Source: Synchiropus splendidus (taxonomy: Eukaryota; Chordata; Actinopteri; Syngnathiformes; Callionymidae). From it: a DNA stretch of 64,000 nt. The stretch lies in assembly GCF_027744825.2 (NCBI RefSeq), contig NC_071342.1, forward strand, positions 11,675,501 through 11,739,500, read 5' to 3'. The notes beneath the pieces were generated by a model. The model was not told the origin of the DNA, did not search any database, and was given only the letters and a program-made list of their open reading frames with translations. Below, in pieces: positions 59,792-64,000 of this stretch; position 1 is the stretch's first letter, and the number at the start of each line of letters is the position of its first letter. A program made the translations under genes and the position numbers.

Positions 59792-62700
59792 CTGAGGAAA
59801 ACAACACAGAGCAAGGGGTGGAGAGATAAGAGGGAGTGGTAGAAAGCAGGGCATGTTCACCAGAACTGCACTCCCCTCTCTCATGCTTCTGCTCTCTCTG
59901 TCATAGACAGGAAGTTGGCAGCACGGCTCTCGCTGCATCATTAATAGGCATATTGCCTCACGAGTAGGAGGAGAAATTAGAAATAGGTGACAGATGGAGA
60001 AAGTTATGAAGTGCATGTGGTCTTGGAGGGGAGGGGTCTTTGTATGAAAAGGAGGGTGGAAAAATCAGTTCCCATGTGTGGCAGTGATGCATCATCTATT
60101 TCTGCCTGCAACTGCTGAGGGAGATAAACGTACTAAGTATGAGCCCAAAGGCAGAGGGTCATTAGTCGCGCAGAAACACAAACACCCTGCCTTGACTGAG
60201 ACAGATTTCCATCTCGTACTGCTATGTTTCCTCTGCTACACAAAAGCAAATGGCAATCTCAACACAAAGCCTTGATTAAAAATGCAAAGCCCACCTGAAG
60301 TACAGGGACACGACTGCAGGAGGGCGAGTCTCATTTTCACCAGCCTCTCGCAGCATCACTAAAATCATCTCTCGGTGTGTCCATCCTAATTGACGCTGAC
60401 CTTTCTGCCTCTTCATTTATTTTTGCTCATTTCCAACCCACATATTCTTTCAAGCGATGATCTGGTAATCTCACACTTCACTACACAGCAGAGCAGATAA
60501 CCGATTCTCATGAGCCTCACGTTCGCTGCATGTTTGACAACAGGAGAGGACAAAGTTAAAATAAAACAGCCGTCGATGATGAAGAAATGTTTTTCCATCC
60601 AATACCACCTAAGTGGACCCAGCTATACATGGAAACTCGATTCTTACTGTCAGATTATAGTTGTGAGTTGGATCAGCATTGCATTACGACTTTACGTGTC
60701 ATTTAATGGACGCTTTTATCCAAAGAGTCTTACAAAAAGGGCATTATGGAGCTTCAAACCAAGCTCTTAACCTCCAGAGAGCCAAATGATAGATTAACCT
60801 ACAACAAAACAACCAAAACTCCTCTTTTGACATATCAAATAAAAATGGGAGCTGAACTTGATTATTGCTATTCTGTTTTCTATTTTGCTCCATGCATCTC
60901 TTTCATGTCATGTGATGTATCTTACTAGTGTTCATTGTACTTTTCCCTGTCCTCACTTCTTCTTGTTATCTATATAATGTAATGAAAATTCCCAGCGTAT
61001 GACTCCACCAGTGTTCTTGACCTTGTTTTCTGGACCTCGATTCCTGCTTTGCTTCTTCTTAAAACAGATATTCAAAAGGTAGTCTGGCGTTGGTGACGCT
61101 TTTTGTGTTCAAGTTGATTTACAGTTTGTAACCTGGACTTGGAATTAAGAATTTTAGTTTTCTGTAATTTGCAGGTTGAAGCAGTCAGTGTTACACAAGC
61201 ACGTTTAATGACTGTGTCACAAAAAGTCAGGTTTCACTTTGGCTTTGCAGCAGTAGATGTGCTGTCATCGATGGCTTTCTATCTTTAACAGGGCCTGAGC
61301 CAAGCTTTGTACCATCCCCAATAAACTATAATATACAGTAAAAGACGAGTCAAAACTAGGGCCAAACCTGAGGCTCATGAGAGTCATTTTCCTTGGACCG
61401 CAAATTTGAAACCAATTTATATGCACAAATTATTGTTGATCAAATGACTCACAAAATGTTTGAGCTTTTTATGGGTCTGGAATTATGGATTCATCTTGGA
61501 GATTCCAAAATCAGGATCAACGACGCAGAAAGAAGTGATTACATTAAATGACAGTGTGGACGGTGTGTTCTTTCAAAGCCAGAGTTGAAATAAGACAGTA
61601 TGTGCACTCTGACAACATAACTAAGTATGCTGAAGCGACTTCCTGGGAATTACAATGTGCTTTGTGTTCTTGTATTTCCTGTTCAGGGGCGACAGTTTTA
61701 GCTAGTCAAAGTGAAACACATTTTCTTTGGCTCAAACTGTTTCAGATTTTGGCCCCTTGTGTGGCTGAACTCAACACCACTGGTCAATAAACTCCTTGAA
61801 GAACGATTACCCCCCTTTTTCAATGCAAAAATAAGCAGTAGAAGATGACTATTTGAAATGAGGCTAGGTCTTAATGTAATATTCTCATTTGGAAGTCAAA
61901 TCATACACATTTTTTCACAGATGTTTTCATGGAAACAGGACTGCCCCAACATAGTTGCGCATGTCTGCTCGTCCTTCCCTCACGAGAGTTCTGACACAGC
62001 TGAACATCACTCACGTCCACGTCGCCCATCACTGGGAAGCAATGCGCTAACAAAAGACAAACAACCAAACCAAAGCTGACAGGCGGACTCCCAACACACC
62101 GTTGAACTGGCAGAGGCATCGCAGTTACATGTCATTCACTGTGTCAGACACTGTTCTCAGGTCTGAGACACAATGAGCGACCCACTGGGCCTCCTCTTCC
62201 TTTCCCTTACTTGACTCCCTCTCTCTCTCTCACTCTCTCTCTCACTCTGCTCATTTCCCCTTCACACGCACCACTTTCTGTTGTCTCCTCCAGTCTCATC
62301 TGTTTATGAGGTCTGTCGCTCTTTGCGCTGCTTGTCCCTTCTAGAGCAGCAGATTTCACATTTGTCCAAATGTCCTGCTACTGTTGCATGAACCGAGGAG
62401 AAAACTATAAGATCAAGTGTCAGATGTAGATTTAGAATTTAATGAAATTGTCATGGGAGAATTATAATTATATTATATAATTACAATAGGGATAAGGATC
62501 CCTTTTCAATCATGCTCTGATCCAGATGTTCCAACTCACTCAGAACATTACCCTAGAACTCCATGCATTTAAGTGACCCCCCCCTTGTGTTTGGAAGCAC
62601 GCAGTTGCACCTTATGACAACACACACAACCATGCGTTAAGATAACGTGTCCTCGAACAGCATGAGAGAGAGATGTTCTCCTTTTAATTCCAAATAAACT

Positions 62701-64000
62701 GTGCTCTCGCATGAGTTCACATAATCTGTCCTGCTTTTGTCCTGAAGCTGTTGTTCCCCCACCATTCTGCTCCATGTTCTCAAACACTCCAAAACATCTT
62801 CCTCTGCTGTTCTTACCTTTGTCTTTCTCTGTCTTCTGCACCCACGCCTGCTCGCAAAAGTCTGACGGGGTCAACCACGCAGAGGAAAACCAAGCTGAGC
62901 CAGCGGAGACAAATAAGAAGAGGAGAAGTGTAATGAGCAGATACAGAGGAGAGACACTAATGGAGGGGATCAAGCAGTGTGCAAATTGGATGATGAGAAG
63001 GAAGGAAGGAAAGGAGGAAAAGGAGGAGGGAGCTCTCAGCTCCACTGGTATGAATATGACGCAGAGGCAGCATTCAGAGCCACTTCTCCACTCCAGCCCC
63101 ATCCTTCCAAACACGCCGAGTGAGGGGGAGACAGGGCACTGTATCCATGGCAACGGCAGAGCAGAGTTAGGTAGCAGTTAGGGAGTGTGTCGGGCCACAG
63201 TGGTGTTGCTTTCTTTCTGTAAAACACACAAAGAAGACCAGCCACAGATGCTCAGCAATTTCCATCTGATACACCCCAACTCGAGAGGAAATGTGAGAGA
63301 TGCTGCAAATTCATTTGATGGAGGGACACTGATTCTTCCAGTATAAATGTTGCAACATCAGTGTTAAGAAGGCAGCCTTGAGCTTGATACAAATGTACAG
63401 GTATTCCTAGCAATATGGAGTAATCAGTGGAGTAAGTGTGATGGCTTATATGCCACAACAAAGACAAGTGTGAACAGGAAACACTTTAATTCATGCAACC
63501 ATTGAGGACAATTTCACTTTAAACAGGGGTTTCTTGAGATTCTGCTGCAATTGTCAGCCAATAATTAAACCAAAATCATCAATCATCAGCACCAACTTCC
63601 CATTAAAAAACAACTACTACTACAACTACAAACCAAAACAAAAATGTTTCATTCAATGGCAGCTATCTAAACAGCAAAAATAGAAAGAAAATACATGCTA
63701 ATAGCATGCACGCTACTGTCAAAAGTAGAATTTGTAACAGTTGTTTTGACAACAAATAGAACTGAAAATAGAAAAAAAACAAAACGTTTTTTAGATACGA
63801 AACTGCAAGCCAGGACAAAACAAATTCTCTCTGCCTAGAAATAAACTAGATGGTATTTGAGACATCTAGTGGTAACATTGCAGATTGCAATCAAATTAAC
63901 GCATCTATCCACTTCAAGATGACGTTTCTTACAATCTCTGAATTAAGAGTCCACTTAACAGATGTCTTTTGTTCAACATGTCTGTGTGACAGATGATAAT
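59792..64000. other. Sequence upstream of ldb1; no gene supported
   Basis: Includes a CT-rich microsatellite at 62218-62248. Large overlapping open frames on opposite strands at 62.57-63.18 kb (194 codons minus, 156 codons plus) have no motif and look like a compositional effect. A non-coding first exon of ldb1 is expected in or beyond this stretch, but I cannot place it. Confidence 0.4.

Noticed and set aside
62569..63181. Long overlapping open frames on both strands
   Set aside because: Opposite-strand frames of 194 and 156 codons over the same bases without motifs point to base composition, not coding.

Overview
The window looks like nuclear DNA of a ray-finned (teleost) fish. Its genes are split into many small exons with GT-AG introns, several of only 62 to 100 bases. 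Simple repeats are long and frequent (TG, TA, GATA/GACA), and the dispersed repeats are types I recognise from teleost genomes (a LINE with a TTCTGA tail, a family containing 'GTGAGGACC', and a 'CCGTAATTTCCGG' element). There is no bacterial or viral gene organisation. I cannot name the species.

Three protein-coding genes can be reconstructed. (1) hps6, + strand, 23659-26259: one uninterrupted coding exon of 866 codons for the BLOC-2 subunit HPS6. (2) A prominin-family gene, - strand, 29581-38498 (or from 39706): 23 coding exons whose phases all agree, giving 814 residues. Its position between hps6 and ldb1 suggests the non-mammalian paralogue prominin-3, but the paralogue is inferred. (3) ldb1, - strand, 45002-59706: 11 coding exons, phases all consistent, giving a 406-residue LIM-domain-binding protein. 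From memory, HPS6 and LDB1 are neighbours on human chromosome 10q24, so the block is conserved and the prominin gene is the extra member.

Layout: 1-23 kb has no gene I can support. It holds a 5'-truncated LINE (about 1057-1778), palindromic MITE-like elements, a 1.1 kb element with inverted ends (3371-4513), a foldback repeat (8.9-9.3 kb), degraded repeats and microsatellites. 23.4-29.2 kb is the hps6 promoter, gene and downstream region. 29.25-39.9 kb is the prominin gene, with a TATA box at its 5' end. 40-42.4 kb is intergenic. 42.4-59.8 kb is ldb1, with a 10.7 kb first intron that contains a GC-rich probable second promoter at 50.4-51.0 kb. 59.8-64 kb is sequence upstream of ldb1 with no exon I can support.

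The three genes are not an operon and act separately: lysosome-related organelle biogenesis (hps6), membrane-protrusion organisation (prominin) and transcriptional complex assembly (ldb1). The observations I find most worth checking are the prominin gene inside the HPS6-LDB1 block, CTCF-like core motifs that recur inside copies of one palindromic repeat family, and the GC-rich internal ldb1 promoter that may also drive a + strand transcript. I did not find an obviously new biological system. Exon borders were set by eye from splice dinucleotides, reading phase and remembered protein families, not by alignment.
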